Under the pieces are notes generated by a model. It made no database searches and had not been told where the DNA came from. It saw only the letters and a program-made list of their open reading frames with translations. Below are positions 44,353-53,205 of a stretch of DNA of 64,000 nt, in pieces. Position numbers and translations under genes: made by a program. Within the stretch, counting starts at the first letter, position 1, and each line of letters opens with the position of its first letter. The DNA is from Arthrobacter sp. (GTDB lineage: Bacteria > Actinomycetota > Actinomycetes > Actinomycetales > Micrococcaceae), in NCBI GenBank assembly GCA_023264815.1, contig JAHFUZ010000011.1:52362-116361 (forward strand), given 5' to 3'.

Positions 44353-45675
44353 CTAGTCCAGATAGTCCCGGAGCACCTGCGACCGCGAGGGGTGGCGGAG
44401 CTTGGACATGGTCTTGGATTCGATTTGGCGGATGCGCTCACGCGTGACGCCGTAGACCTTGCCGATTTCGTCTAAAGTCTTCGGCTGGCCGTCGGTGAGG
44501 CCGAACCGCATTGCCACCACACCGGCTTCGCGTTCGGACAGCGTGTCCAGCACCGAGTGCAGCTGTTCCTGTAGCAGCGTAAAGCTCACGGCGTCGGCCG
44601 GGACGACAGCTTCCGAGTCCTCAATGAGGTCACCGAACTCGGAGTCGCCGTCCTCGCCGAGCGGGGTGTGGAGGGAAATGGGCTCGCGGCCGTACTTCTG
44701 GACCTCCACGACCTTTTCGGGGGTCATGTCCAGTTCGAGGGCCAGCTCCTCCGGTGTGGGTTCGCGGCCGAGGTCCTGCAGCATCTGGCGCTGGACACGG
44801 GCCAGCTTGTTGATGACTTCCACCATGTGCACCGGGATACGGATGGTGCGGGCCTGGTCGGCCATGGCGCGGGTGATGGCCTGGCGGATCCACCAGGTGG
44901 CGTACGTGGAGAATTTGAAGCCCTTGGTGTAGTCGAATTTCTCCACCGCGCGGATCAGGCCCAGGTTGCCTTCCTGGATAAGGTCCAGGAACAGCATGCC
45001 GCGGCCCGTGTAGCGCTTGGCCAGCGACACCACCAGACGGAGGTTGGCTTCGAGCAGGTGGTTCTTGGCACGCTTGCCGTCGTGGATGACGAACTCAAGT
45101 TCGCGCTTGAACTTGGGGTCCATGGACCCGTCGTCGGCCGCGATCTTCTCTTCAGCGAACAGTCCGGCTTCGATCCGGAGCGCCAGGTCCACTTCCTGCT
45201 CGGCGTTGAGCAGCGCAACCTTACCGATCTGCTTGAGGTAGTCCTTGACGGGGTCCGCCGTGGCACCGGCCGACATAACCTGCTGGACCGGGGCATCGTC
45301 GTCATCGGCATCCGAGTAGACAAAGCCCTTGCCGGTGGCGGCCGTTGCGGCCTTGGCGGCGTCGATCTCGGCGTCATCGCCGGCATCGGCACCTTCGATG
45401 AGGATGTCGTCAAGGTCTTCGATGTCATCTTCATCGGTATCCGAGGCGCCGCGTGCGGCCTTGCCGGCAGCCTCGGCAGCGGCCTTGGCACCGGGCTTGG
45501 GCCCGCGCTTCTTGGGCTCGGGCTTGCCGTCCACGCCAGTGTCACCAGCGGCGTCCTTGACAGCTTTGTTGGCTGCCCGCGTCGCTGCTCGCTTGGCGTT
45601 CGTTGCAGCCTGCTTCTCCTCAGGGGACAAAACGTCCTGGGCGGCGGGTTCCTTCTTCGCGGAAGACGGGGTCAC
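44353..45675 (-). CDS. sigA: Principal RNA polymerase sigma factor SigA (RpoD/HrdB)
   Basis: A 440-aa group 1 sigma factor. An Ala/Lys-rich then acidic N-terminal extension (about 1-130) precedes region 1.2 ([25 protein letters not shown]). Regions 2.1-2.4 ([16 protein letters not shown] to [25 protein letters not shown]), region 3 and the region 4.2 helix-turn-helix ([32 protein letters not shown]) follow. GTG 45675 is preceded by AAAGG. The gene is monocistronic between its own promoter region and a terminator, close to parE as in many actinobacteria. Confidence 0.97.
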   Translation of the reverse strand: MTPSSAKKEPAAQDVLSPEEKQAATNAKRAATRAANKAVKDAAGDTGVDGKPEPKKRGPKPGAKAAAEAAGKAARGASDTDEDDIEDLDDILIEGADAGDDAEIDAAKAATAATGKGFVYSDADDDDAPVQQVMSAGATADPVKDYLKQIGKVALLNAEQEVDLALRIEAGLFAEEKIAADDGSMDPKFKRELEFVIHDGKRAKNHLLEANLRLVVSLAKRYTGRGMLFLDLIQEGNLGLIRAVEKFDYTKGFKFSTYATWWIRQAITRAMADQARTIRIPVHMVEVINKLARVQRQMLQDLGREPTPEELALELDMTPEKVVEVQKYGREPISLHTPLGEDGDSEFGDLIEDSEAVVPADAVSFTLLQEQLHSVLDTLSEREAGVVAMRFGLTDGQPKTLDEIGKVYGVTRERIRQIESKTMSKLRHPSRSQVLRDYLD

Positions 45676-45724
45676 AGAAAACCTTTCTAGCGGCGGTCTG
45701 TGGAATCACCATACGGGCAACACC

Positions 45725-45752
45725 ACTATGACCCTGTCAAGTCCGTGATCAA
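45725..45752 (-). promoter_or_regulatory. Candidate sigA promoter
   Basis: On the minus strand TTGATC and CATAGT are separated by 16 bp, about 50 bp before the sigA GTG. An overlapping TTGACA (45740-45735) is an alternative -35 but lacks a well-spaced -10. The rest of the 241-bp gap upstream of sigA shows nothing else I can name. Confidence 0.35.
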
Positions 45753-45916
45753 CATCAGGTGCAACCACGGACAGCAGAGTCTATAGATAGAACTGCCGGG
45801 GCGGCTGTAATGTTCCCGTCAGGGCCATTACGTGCACTTGATACACGGACCCAACCGGGTCTCGGCAACCATTGTCTCACGGTTTTCGAAGTCCGGCCTC
45901 AAGGATGACGCTGGGG

Positions 45917-47191
45917 TCAGGCTGCATCGGGCTCGAACCGGCGCCAGGCAGCGTCCTTCCGCGCAGCCCAGCCACACAGCGTTCCACGCCGCACGAGCTC
46001 GAGCATGAGTTCGGCCAGCCGGTAGCCCGGCGACTCATCAAGGGCGGCGCCGAGGTACACGGCGGCGTACGATCCCTTCCCCTGGCACCAGGCGATCCAG
46101 CCCCGCCCGGTCAGGGCAGCCGCGCCGGGCTGCCCGCCGCAGGCCGCGAGCTGTGCCAGGACCGCGTCCAGGCTGCTCAGGCGGTGCCAATCGGGAATTT
46201 CGGGCTCCAGGCCCAACAGGACCTCGCCGTATCCAGGCACGTTTCCACCCTGGCAGGCGTCCGCACCCGCAACGTCCTGCGGTCCTGGGCCGGAGGGTAG
46301 ATCATCATGCCGGCTTTCAGGCGGCACTTCGGACGGGGTGACACTCCTCCGCCCGGGAAGGAGGGGGCCTACCGGCGCCAGGCCGCAGCCCGGTTCGAAG
46401 ATGTCGAAGGTATCGGCCCCGGCGAGGGCAGCAGGGGCGCCCGCGGCTGCCATGACCAGGACCGCGTCCCGCCAGGCGGGGACACGGAGCGAGGCGCGGA
46501 GGAACGCGGCCTCGTTGGCCGGCAACGCCTGTTCCGGAGCGTTGGCCAGCGCGGCCGACCACAGGCCCAGAATCGTGTCGAACTGGGCCCTGCTCCCCCG
46601 CCGCCTGTCCAGTTGCGCCGCCCAGGCCTCCTCGTAGGCAAGGATGGCGCCACGCACGTCCCCGGACACCGCCGGCGCGGACAGGGCCCCTTGCTCCGGC
46701 GCGGGCCCCACGCTGCTGCCGCGGTAGATCATTTCGGCGTTCAGCGTGCTGTCGCGGATGACCTGCACGGGCCTGCCTGGCGAGGGGCAGCAGATGGCAT
46801 CGGTGCAGTTGGCCTCACGCCAGTATTCGTCGCCGACATACCAGGCCTCACGCACCGGCATCCCCGCGCCGTCGAGGCTATTTTCCAGTGCGGCCAGGAG
46901 TCCCCGGTACGTCCCGGGCGGTTCCATCCAGCCGTTGTTGGTGAAGAGGGCCAGCAGGGCGCCGTCCGCATTCCGGTCGGCCCCGAGGTAGGTGCGGACG
47001 GTGCGCGCGTACCCGCGCGGGTCCGCGAGGGTCTCCGGCCCGGGGAGGTCCAGCCTCAGGGTGGCCCCGAGCCGTTTACCGTGCATGGTCATGGCCACCA
47101 GGCTCTCCACAGGCCAGTACCCCAGGGAGTGCGGAATGAAACCGAGGACGTCTTCAGGGCCCCGGACGGTCAGGTGTTCTGGAAGTGTCAT
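45917..47191 (-). CDS. DUF4192 family protein
   Basis: A 424-aa cytosolic protein with the DUF4192 opening (LTVRGPEDVLGFIPHSLGYWPVESLVAMTMHGKRLGATLRLDLP). The middle region is rich in Trp and Asp, and the C-terminal part (WIAWCQGKGSYAAVYLGAALDESPGYRLAELMLELVRRG) looks like a helical repeat. The function is unknown to me. DUF4192 genes are common near sigA in actinobacteria. ATG 47191 stands 87 bp downstream of the MFS gene on the same strand. Confidence 0.85.
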   Translation of the reverse strand: MTLPEHLTVRGPEDVLGFIPHSLGYWPVESLVAMTMHGKRLGATLRLDLPGPETLADPRGYARTVRTYLGADRNADGALLALFTNNGWMEPPGTYRGLLAALENSLDGAGMPVREAWYVGDEYWREANCTDAICCPSPGRPVQVIRDSTLNAEMIYRGSSVGPAPEQGALSAPAVSGDVRGAILAYEEAWAAQLDRRRGSRAQFDTILGLWSAALANAPEQALPANEAAFLRASLRVPAWRDAVLVMAAAGAPAALAGADTFDIFEPGCGLAPVGPLLPGRRSVTPSEVPPESRHDDLPSGPGPQDVAGADACQGGNVPGYGEVLLGLEPEIPDWHRLSSLDAVLAQLAACGGQPGAAALTGRGWIAWCQGKGSYAAVYLGAALDESPGYRLAELMLELVRRGTLCGWAARKDAAWRRFEPDAA

Positions 47192-47278
47192 CTCCCCAGC
47201 ATTGGCGACGCCCGAACCCGCCTCCAGCCCCCAGTATCCCTAAGTGGACAAACCAGCCTGAAGGGGAACTGTTGAGGA

Positions 47279-48634
47279 CTAGTGCCTGTCCTGGTCGGCG
47301 CTGCCGCGCTCCCGGCGCTGGGCCAGGCTGGCCCTGCGCTGCTGGGCCATGGCCTGAAGCAGCGGGGGAACCACAACGCCCTGCGCCGCCATCTGCCGCC
47401 GCACTTTGCGCCTGCACACCACCATCATCGCCGCACCGAACCCCAGCAGCACAAAGTGCACGCTCAGAGCGATCCGGAACGGTTCCAGCCCGTACAGTTC
47501 ACCGCGGGAGTAGCCACTGGCCAGCAGAACGTCCAGCACCAGGCCAATCAGGAAGATCGCCACCAGCGCCGCGATGAATCCGCCGACGTTCACGATGCCC
47601 GTGGCGGTGCCAATCCGGTGGGCCGGGTTGAAGGTCCGGGCAAAATCAAAACCGATCATGGACCCCGGTCCGCCGATGGCCAGGACCACCACCAGGATAG
47701 CGAGGAGCCACAATGGCGACCGGCCCGGAATGAGCAGGACTGCGGCCCACGACGCCGCCGTGGCAGCGGAAATCAGCAGCACCATGGTGGACCTGCGGAG
47801 CGGGTGCCGAGCCACGAAGCTGCCGATGAAGGGTCCGGCGGAGAGCCCGGCCGCAACATAGAGGGTCATCAGCCCTGCCACCGTTCCGGCCTCCAGGCCC
47901 TGCCCGGAGATCAGGAACGGATAGCCCCAGGTCATGGCGAAGACGGTACCGCTGAACTGGATGGTGAAATGGCTCCACATCCCCAGCCTCGTCCCGGGCT
48001 GGCGCCAGGCGGCGGCGAGGGAGATGCCGGTGGCCCGCAGGCCCCGCTGGACTTCCGGGCGGTCCGTTCCGGGCGGCTGGTCCTGCAGGAGCAACACCAC
48101 AAGGACCACTGCCAGCCCGGACATGCCGGCGAGCATCAGGAACCCGGGCGTCCAGCCGAATGTGTGCAGGACGAAGGCGAAGGGCAGGACGCTGAACAGC
48201 TGTCCCAGCTGGCCGGACATGCCGGTGAGCTGGGTGACCAGGGGAACCCGTGCCGGCGCGAACCACAACGGAATCAGGCGGATCACGGAGATGAATGTCA
48301 TGGCATCGCCGGCACCCACCAGGACCCGGCCCGCCACGCCGCCGGGGATGCTGTCCGCAAAGGCCAGCTGAAGCTGCCCGAGACCCATCAGGATGGCGCC
48401 GCCGGCGATCATGGCCCGCGAGCCGAACCGGTCCACCAGGACCCCCACCGGGATCTGCAGGCCCGCATAAACCAGCAGCTGCAGGACAGTAAAGAAGGAA
48501 ATGGCGGAGGCGCTGGCGTTGAAGCGTTCGGTGGCCTCAAGCCCCACCACCCCGAAGGACGTCCGCTGGGAGACTGCCACCAAATACGCGAAGATACCGA
48601 TGGTCCAGATCAGCCAGGCGCGGGGAGAAGTCAC
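47279..48634 (-). CDS. Major facilitator superfamily transporter
   Basis: A 451-aa membrane protein with about 12 hydrophobic segments in two six-helix halves. The loop 2-3 region reads GVLVDRFGSRAMI (the MFS motif A position). A short Arg/Gln/Ala-rich cytoplasmic C-terminus follows. I prefer GTG 48634 (TSPRAWLIWTIG) to the track start at 48694, because a 10-bp hairpin lies between them and the added residues are not membrane-like; the GAGGA site before the GTG is rather close, so the start is not certain. The substrate is unknown. Confidence 0.8.
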   Translation of the reverse strand: MTSPRAWLIWTIGIFAYLVAVSQRTSFGVVGLEATERFNASASAISFFTVLQLLVYAGLQIPVGVLVDRFGSRAMIAGGAILMGLGQLQLAFADSIPGGVAGRVLVGAGDAMTFISVIRLIPLWFAPARVPLVTQLTGMSGQLGQLFSVLPFAFVLHTFGWTPGFLMLAGMSGLAVVLVVLLLQDQPPGTDRPEVQRGLRATGISLAAAWRQPGTRLGMWSHFTIQFSGTVFAMTWGYPFLISGQGLEAGTVAGLMTLYVAAGLSAGPFIGSFVARHPLRRSTMVLLISAATAASWAAVLLIPGRSPLWLLAILVVVLAIGGPGSMIGFDFARTFNPAHRIGTATGIVNVGGFIAALVAIFLIGLVLDVLLASGYSRGELYGLEPFRIALSVHFVLLGFGAAMMVVCRRKVRRQMAAQGVVVPPLLQAMAQQRRASLAQRRERGSADQDRH

Positions 48635-48642
48635 GTCCTCAT

Positions 48643-48674
48643 TATGCCCGGGCCGGGTTCCGGACCCGGGCATA
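48643..48674 (-). terminator. Hairpin between the PAC2 gene and the MFS gene
   Basis: A perfect 10-bp stem (TATGCCCGGG/CCCGGGCATA) around a GC-rich loop, 54 bp after the PAC2 stop and 9 bp before the MFS start. It may end the PAC2 transcript or act as a leader structure. Confidence 0.5.
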
Positions 48675-48727
48675 TGCCTGACAGGCGGACACACCCGCTC
48701 CGGCGGACGGGCCGGTTACCAGCCAGG

Positions 48728-49666
48728 TCAGAGGCCGGGATTCTCGCGGGCCAGGTAGGCCTCCACGGCGGCGCCCAGTTCGTCGCCGTTGGGCAGTTCG
48801 TCGTTTTCATCCGCGAGCAGTGAGCGGCGGACAGTGCCGTCGGCCTTCTCGTCGTACCGTTCCTCCAGGCGGGCCACCACCTGCCGGACGTCGTCCGAAG
48901 CCTCCACCTGTTCGGCGATCTGGCGGGCCACTTCCCGGCCGGCTTCGCGCAGCCTGTCGGTGGGGAGCATCAGGGAGGTGGCTGCACCAAGGAATTCGAG
49001 CCCGGCAACCGCAGCAGGGGGGTATTCCGCCTCGGCCAGGTAGTGCGGAACGTGGATCACGTAGCCGGCAACGTTGCGCCCGGCGTCCACCAGCCGCAGT
49101 TCCAGGATGTGGCCCACTGCTGCCGGGACGTCAACGGTGGGTTTCCAGACGGAAATTCCTTCGATCAGTTCCGGGCGGTTGCCGTGGACGGTCACCCCCA
49201 CCGGCCGCGTGTGCGGCACGGGCATGGGGATCGAGTGGATCCAGGTTACGAGGTTCACATCGAGCTTCTCCACGATGCCAACGACGGCGCGGGCGAAGCG
49301 CTCCCACTGCAGGTCCGGTTCGAAGCCGGCCAGCAGGAGGAAAGCGTTGCCCAGCCCGTCCTTGAGCTTGTAGAGGGCCAGCTTCGGCGCCTGGTAGTCC
49401 TGCAGATGATCTTCGACGAAGGAGATGTGCGGCCTGCGGGACCGGTAATCGATGAGTTGGTCGGCGTCGAATACTGCCACCGTTTCGGCGTCGAGGGTGT
49501 CCAGCAACTCCGCGTTGATCTGCTTCACCACGTGGCCGGCATCGGCGAAGCCCGTAAATCCCATCACCAGGTTCAGCCCGCGGAGGGCCGGGCTGTGGAA
49601 CAGCTCGATGTTGCTCGCATAGAGCGCATCGGGGTCCAGCAGTGAGCCGGAAATCCGTTCAAGCAC
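48728..49666 (-). CDS. PAC2 family protein (proteasome assembly chaperone-like)
   Basis: A 312-aa soluble protein of the PAC2 family, with GLNLVMGFTGFADAGHVVKQI near residue 30, then VAVFDADQLIDYRSRRP and LLLAGFEPDLQWERF, and a helical C-terminal part. Actinobacterial members are often encoded in genomes with a proteasome, but their role is not settled. I chose GTG 49666 (LERISGSLL) because AAAGGAAG sits 6 nt upstream; the track start at 49864 adds an Arg/Pro-rich stretch reaching to the pepA promoter region. It diverges from pepA. Confidence 0.85.
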   Translation of the reverse strand: MLERISGSLLDPDALYASNIELFHSPALRGLNLVMGFTGFADAGHVVKQINAELLDTLDAETVAVFDADQLIDYRSRRPHISFVEDHLQDYQAPKLALYKLKDGLGNAFLLLAGFEPDLQWERFARAVVGIVEKLDVNLVTWIHSIPMPVPHTRPVGVTVHGNRPELIEGISVWKPTVDVPAAVGHILELRLVDAGRNVAGYVIHVPHYLAEAEYPPAAVAGLEFLGAATSLMLPTDRLREAGREVARQIAEQVEASDDVRQVVARLEERYDEKADGTVRRSLLADENDELPNGDELGAAVEAYLARENPGL

Positions 49667-49925
49667 GGCGTCTTCCTTTCGAGGTTCGGGTGGATACGTT
49701 GTACAACACTGCCGGGCCGCCACGCATTCCACAGGCGGGTGTGGCGCAGGTCTCAGAAGATTCCGCTCCGGCGGCCGCCAGCGGCTACGATCGACAAATG
49801 GCCTGCCGGGCGTGTTTGCCGGCGCCCCGGCCTCGTCCTGATCGGACGGCCGCCGGATTTTCATCGCCAGCGCCGGACATCCATTCCTGCGCGAAAAGCC
49901 TTTTCGAGAATTGAGGACTTACCCC

Positions 49926-51449
49926 GTGGTCAAGAATACTGAAATTAACCTTAGTACCCTCGCCAGGGACCTGAAGCGGACCCCCAGTGACGCCGTGGTC
50001 ATCGGCGTGGGTCAGGGCACGGACGGCCCGGTGCTGCTCCGGAACCCGCTGACCGCGAAGTCTGCCGAGGCGTTGACAGATTCCCTCAAAGTCCTGGGGG
50101 TCACCGGCGCGGCAGATCAAACGGTCAGGCTTCCCGGCCTGCCCGAAACCGGCGCCGGCGTGCTCGTGCTGGCAGGCGTGGGCAAAGTTGCCGCCGGCCA
50201 GCCGCTGTCCGCAGAAGCGCTCCGGCGTGCCGCAGGGTCCGCAGTCCGCCAGCTTGCCGGGCTGCCCACCGTTGTCCTGGCGCTCCCGACGACGGGAGTC
50301 GCCGACGTCGCGGCGGTCGCCGAGGGTGCCGCGCTGGGCGCTTACGCATACACGGAGCACCGGTCCTCCACTGACGGGCTGAAGGATCCGGTCCGCAATG
50401 CAGTGATCTACACAGACGTGGCCGCAACCGACGAACTTACCACTGCGCTGACCCGGGCCGGCCTGATCGGCCAGGCAGTCAACGCCACACGCTCACTGGT
50501 CAACCAGCCGCCAAGCCATCTCTACCCTGAATCCTTCGCCGAAGCGGCAAAGGAACTGTCCAAGGGCCTCCCGGTGAAGGTAACCGTCTGGGACGAAAAG
50601 CGACTGGAGAAGGAAGGCTTCGGCGGCATCATGGGCGTGGGCAAGGGCTCCACCCGCCAGCCGCGCCTGGTGAAGGTCGAATACGCCCCCGCCAGGGCGG
50701 CGAAGAAGATCGCCCTCGTCGGCAAGGGCATCACCTTCGACACCGGCGGCATTTCACTCAAGCCGGCCCTCGGCATGGGCGACATGAAGAGCGACATGGC
50801 AGGCGCCGCCGTCGTTCTTAACACCGTGCTGGCCATCGCCCGGCTGGGCCTCCCGGTCAAGGCCACCGCGTGGCTGTGCATTGCCGAAAACATGCCCGGC
50901 GGCGGGGCGTCCCGTCCCGCAGACGTCCTGACCATGTTTGGCGGCAAGACCGTTGAAGTGCTGAACACCGATGCCGAGGGCCGCCTGGTCATGGCCGACG
51001 GTATTGTCGCCGCGAGCCGCGAATTCCCTGACGCCATCATCGACGTCGCCACGCTCACCGGCGCGCAGCTGATTGCCCTCGGCAACCGTACGGCCGGAGT
51101 CATGGGCTCGGACAGCGTCACGGGACCGCTCAAGGCTGCCGCCGACCGCGCCGGCGAACTGGTGTGGCCCATGCCGCTGCCCGAGGAACTGCGTCCCAGC
51201 ATCGACTCGCAGGTGGCGGACCTGGCCAACATCGGCGAACGCCACGGCGGCATGATGACCGCCGCCGTGTTCCTACGCGAGTTTGTGGGCAAGGGCAAAG
51301 ACGGCGAGCAGATCCCGTGGGCGCACATCGACATCGCCGGGCCGTCCTTTAACAACGGCAGCCCCTACGGCTACACCCACAAGCAGGCCACCGGCTGCAC
51401 CGTCCGCACCCTGGTTGCCTATGTGGAGGATGTTCTCGCAGCATCCTGA
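49926..51449 (+). CDS. pepA: Leucyl aminopeptidase (M17)
   Basis: A 507-aa cytosolic di-metal aminopeptidase that removes N-terminal residues from peptides. The catalytic C-terminal domain shows GKGITFDTGGISLKP, KSDMAGAAVVL and the metal-ligand signature NTDAEGRLVMAD, followed by DVATLTGA. GTG 49926 is preceded by TTGAGGA at about 8 nt, so I trim the track start at 49911. It diverges from the PAC2 gene across 259 bp, a region that includes a GTTGTACAAC palindrome near 49700 and otherwise nothing I recognise. Confidence 0.94.
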   Translation: MVKNTEINLSTLARDLKRTPSDAVVIGVGQGTDGPVLLRNPLTAKSAEALTDSLKVLGVTGAADQTVRLPGLPETGAGVLVLAGVGKVAAGQPLSAEALRRAAGSAVRQLAGLPTVVLALPTTGVADVAAVAEGAALGAYAYTEHRSSTDGLKDPVRNAVIYTDVAATDELTTALTRAGLIGQAVNATRSLVNQPPSHLYPESFAEAAKELSKGLPVKVTVWDEKRLEKEGFGGIMGVGKGSTRQPRLVKVEYAPARAAKKIALVGKGITFDTGGISLKPALGMGDMKSDMAGAAVVLNTVLAIARLGLPVKATAWLCIAENMPGGGASRPADVLTMFGGKTVEVLNTDAEGRLVMADGIVAASREFPDAIIDVATLTGAQLIALGNRTAGVMGSDSVTGPLKAAADRAGELVWPMPLPEELRPSIDSQVADLANIGERHGGMMTAAVFLREFVGKGKDGEQIPWAHIDIAGPSFNNGSPYGYTHKQATGCTVRTLVAYVEDVLAAS

Positions 51450-51465
51450 CGCACTGCAGGGCCGG

Positions 51466-51514
51466 CACGCGGCTTTGTGACCCCGCGGTGATCCGTCGGA
51501 CACAAAGCCGCGTG
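51466..51514 (+). terminator. Terminator of pepA
   Basis: A perfect 14-bp inverted repeat (CACGCGGCTTTGTG and its complement) with a 21-nt loop, 16 bp after the pepA stop. Confidence 0.75.
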
Positions 51515-51566
51515 ACACTCACCACAAGCGCTCCACAAACGCTGCGGCGAGGTGGAGCATGGATAA

Positions 51567-51588
51567 GTGGTTCGCTAAGGTGAACCAC
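51567..51588. promoter_or_regulatory. Candidate operator upstream of lpdA
   Basis: Inverted repeat GTGGTTC-N8-GAACCAC about 110 bp before the lpdA start. The size suits a dimeric regulator; which one is unknown. Confidence 0.35.
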
Positions 51589-51699
51589 GATAGTCACAAA
51601 TGAAAGCGAACCTGCCTGCTGGCATAATCACGGCAGTACAAGTTCCAAGACCAGATGATGCGCAAGCTCGCGTCATCGTTCACGCGAGGGAGCGTCTAA

Positions 51700-53082
51700 G
51701 TGGCCGATCAGGCAACTGCGCAAGAATTCGACATCCTGGTACTCGGCGGCGGAAGCGGCGGCTACGCCACCGCCCTCCGTGCCGTTCAGCTTGGCTTCAC
51801 CGTTGGTCTGGTTGAGAAAGCCAAGCTCGGTGGTACCTGCCTGCACAACGGCTGTATTCCCACCAAGGCCCTGCTGCACTCTGCAGAGCTGGCCGACCAT
51901 GCCCGTGACTCCGCCAAGTACGGCGTGAATGTCACCCTGGACAGCATCGACATCACTGCGGTCAATGCGTACAAAGACGGCATCATCGCCGGCAAGTTCA
52001 AGGGCCTCCAGGGCCTGATCAAGTCCAAGGGCATCACGGTGATCGAGGGCGAAGGCAAACTGACCTCCCAGGACACCGTTACTGTCAACGGCACCGCCTA
52101 CAGGGGCAAGAACATCGTGCTTGCCACCGGCTCGTACTCACGTACCCTGCCCGGCCTGGAAATCGGCGGCAAAGTCATCACCTCGGATGAGGCCCTCACC
52201 ATGGACTACATCCCGAAGAGCGCCATCATCCTGGGCGGCGGCGTGATCGGCGTCGAGTTTGCTTCGGTCTGGAAGTCCTTCGGCGTGGACGTCACCATCG
52301 TTGAAGGCCTGCCCTCGCTGGTCCCCAACGAGGACGCCACCATTGTCAAGAACTTCGAGCGTGCCTTCAAGAAGCGCGGCATCAAGTTCTCCACCGGTGT
52401 CTTCTTCCAGGGTGTGGAGCAGAACGACGACGGCGTGAAGGTCACCCTGGTTGACGGCAAGACGTTCGAAGCGGACCTGCTGCTCGTCGCCGTCGGCCGC
52501 GGCCCGGTTACCGCCAACCTGGGCTACGAGGAAGCGGGCCTCACCATCGACCGCGGCTTCGTCATCACCAACGAGCGCCTGCACACCGGCGTCGGCAACA
52601 TCTACGCCGTCGGCGACATTGTGCCCGGCGTGCAGCTCGCGCACCGCGGCTACCAGCAGGGCATCTTCGTGGCCGAGGAAATCGCCGGCCTGAAGCCCGT
52701 GGTCGTTGAAGACGTCAACATCCCCAAGGTCACCTACGCCGAACCGGAAATCGCCACGGTTGGCTACACCGAAAAGGGCGCCAAGGAGAAATTCGGCGAG
52801 GACCAGGTGGAAACCCAGGAGTACAACCTGGCCGGAAACGGCAAGAGCTCCATCCTGGGCACCAGCGGAGTCGTCAAGCTGGTCCGTCAGAAGGACGGCC
52901 CCGTGGTGGGCGTTCACATGATCGGCGCCCGGATGGGTGAGCAGATCGGTGAAGCGCAGCTCATCGTGAACTGGGAAGCGTACCCCGAGGATGTGGCACA
53001 GCTGGTGCACGCCCACCCGACCCAGAACGAGGCCCTGGGCGAAGCCCACCTCGCCCTCGCGGGCAAGCCCCTGCACGGCTAA
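51700..53082 (+). CDS. lpdA: Dihydrolipoyl dehydrogenase (E3)
   Basis: A 460-aa FAD disulfide oxidoreductase that reoxidises dihydrolipoyl groups of the 2-oxoacid dehydrogenase complexes with NAD+. FAD-binding ILVLGGGSGGYATALRA is near the start, and the redox pair lies in GGTCLHNGCIPTKALLH. NAD-binding AIILGGGVIGVEFASVW, the second FAD motif YAVGDIVPG and the catalytic HAHPTQNEALGEAH follow. GTG 51700 follows GAGGGAGCG. The E2 gene sucB lies downstream, separated by a hairpin. Confidence 0.95.
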   Translation: MADQATAQEFDILVLGGGSGGYATALRAVQLGFTVGLVEKAKLGGTCLHNGCIPTKALLHSAELADHARDSAKYGVNVTLDSIDITAVNAYKDGIIAGKFKGLQGLIKSKGITVIEGEGKLTSQDTVTVNGTAYRGKNIVLATGSYSRTLPGLEIGGKVITSDEALTMDYIPKSAIILGGGVIGVEFASVWKSFGVDVTIVEGLPSLVPNEDATIVKNFERAFKKRGIKFSTGVFFQGVEQNDDGVKVTLVDGKTFEADLLLVAVGRGPVTANLGYEEAGLTIDRGFVITNERLHTGVGNIYAVGDIVPGVQLAHRGYQQGIFVAEEIAGLKPVVVEDVNIPKVTYAEPEIATVGYTEKGAKEKFGEDQVETQEYNLAGNGKSSILGTSGVVKLVRQKDGPVVGVHMIGARMGEQIGEAQLIVNWEAYPEDVAQLVHAHPTQNEALGEAHLALAGKPLHG

Positions 53083-53116
53083 CAGCCCCCGTTTTACCGC
53101 AAGACATCAGGGTTTG

Positions 53117-53145
53117 GTGCACCCGGCACAATTTGCCGGGTGCAC
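53117..53145 (+). terminator. Hairpin between lpdA and sucB
   Basis: A perfect 12-bp stem (GTGCACCCGGCA and its complement) with a 5-nt loop, 35 bp after the lpdA stop and 60 bp before sucB. It is either a terminator or a partial attenuator within one operon. Confidence 0.65.
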
Positions 53146-53205
53146 TAAGCTCGAACACGGCAGCAATCATCCGCACTAAAGATCAATAAGGAGAACGGGG
53201 ACGAC

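Noticed and set aside
48635-48694. Longer N-terminus of the MFS transporter from the ORF track
   Set aside because: The added 20 residues are not membrane-like and contain a perfect hairpin; the GTG at 48634 is the better start, though its ribosome site is close.
47282-48823. 513-aa plus-strand ORF opposite the MFS gene
   Set aside because: Gln/Gly/His-rich mirror of a hydrophobic membrane protein gene, the usual antisense artefact.
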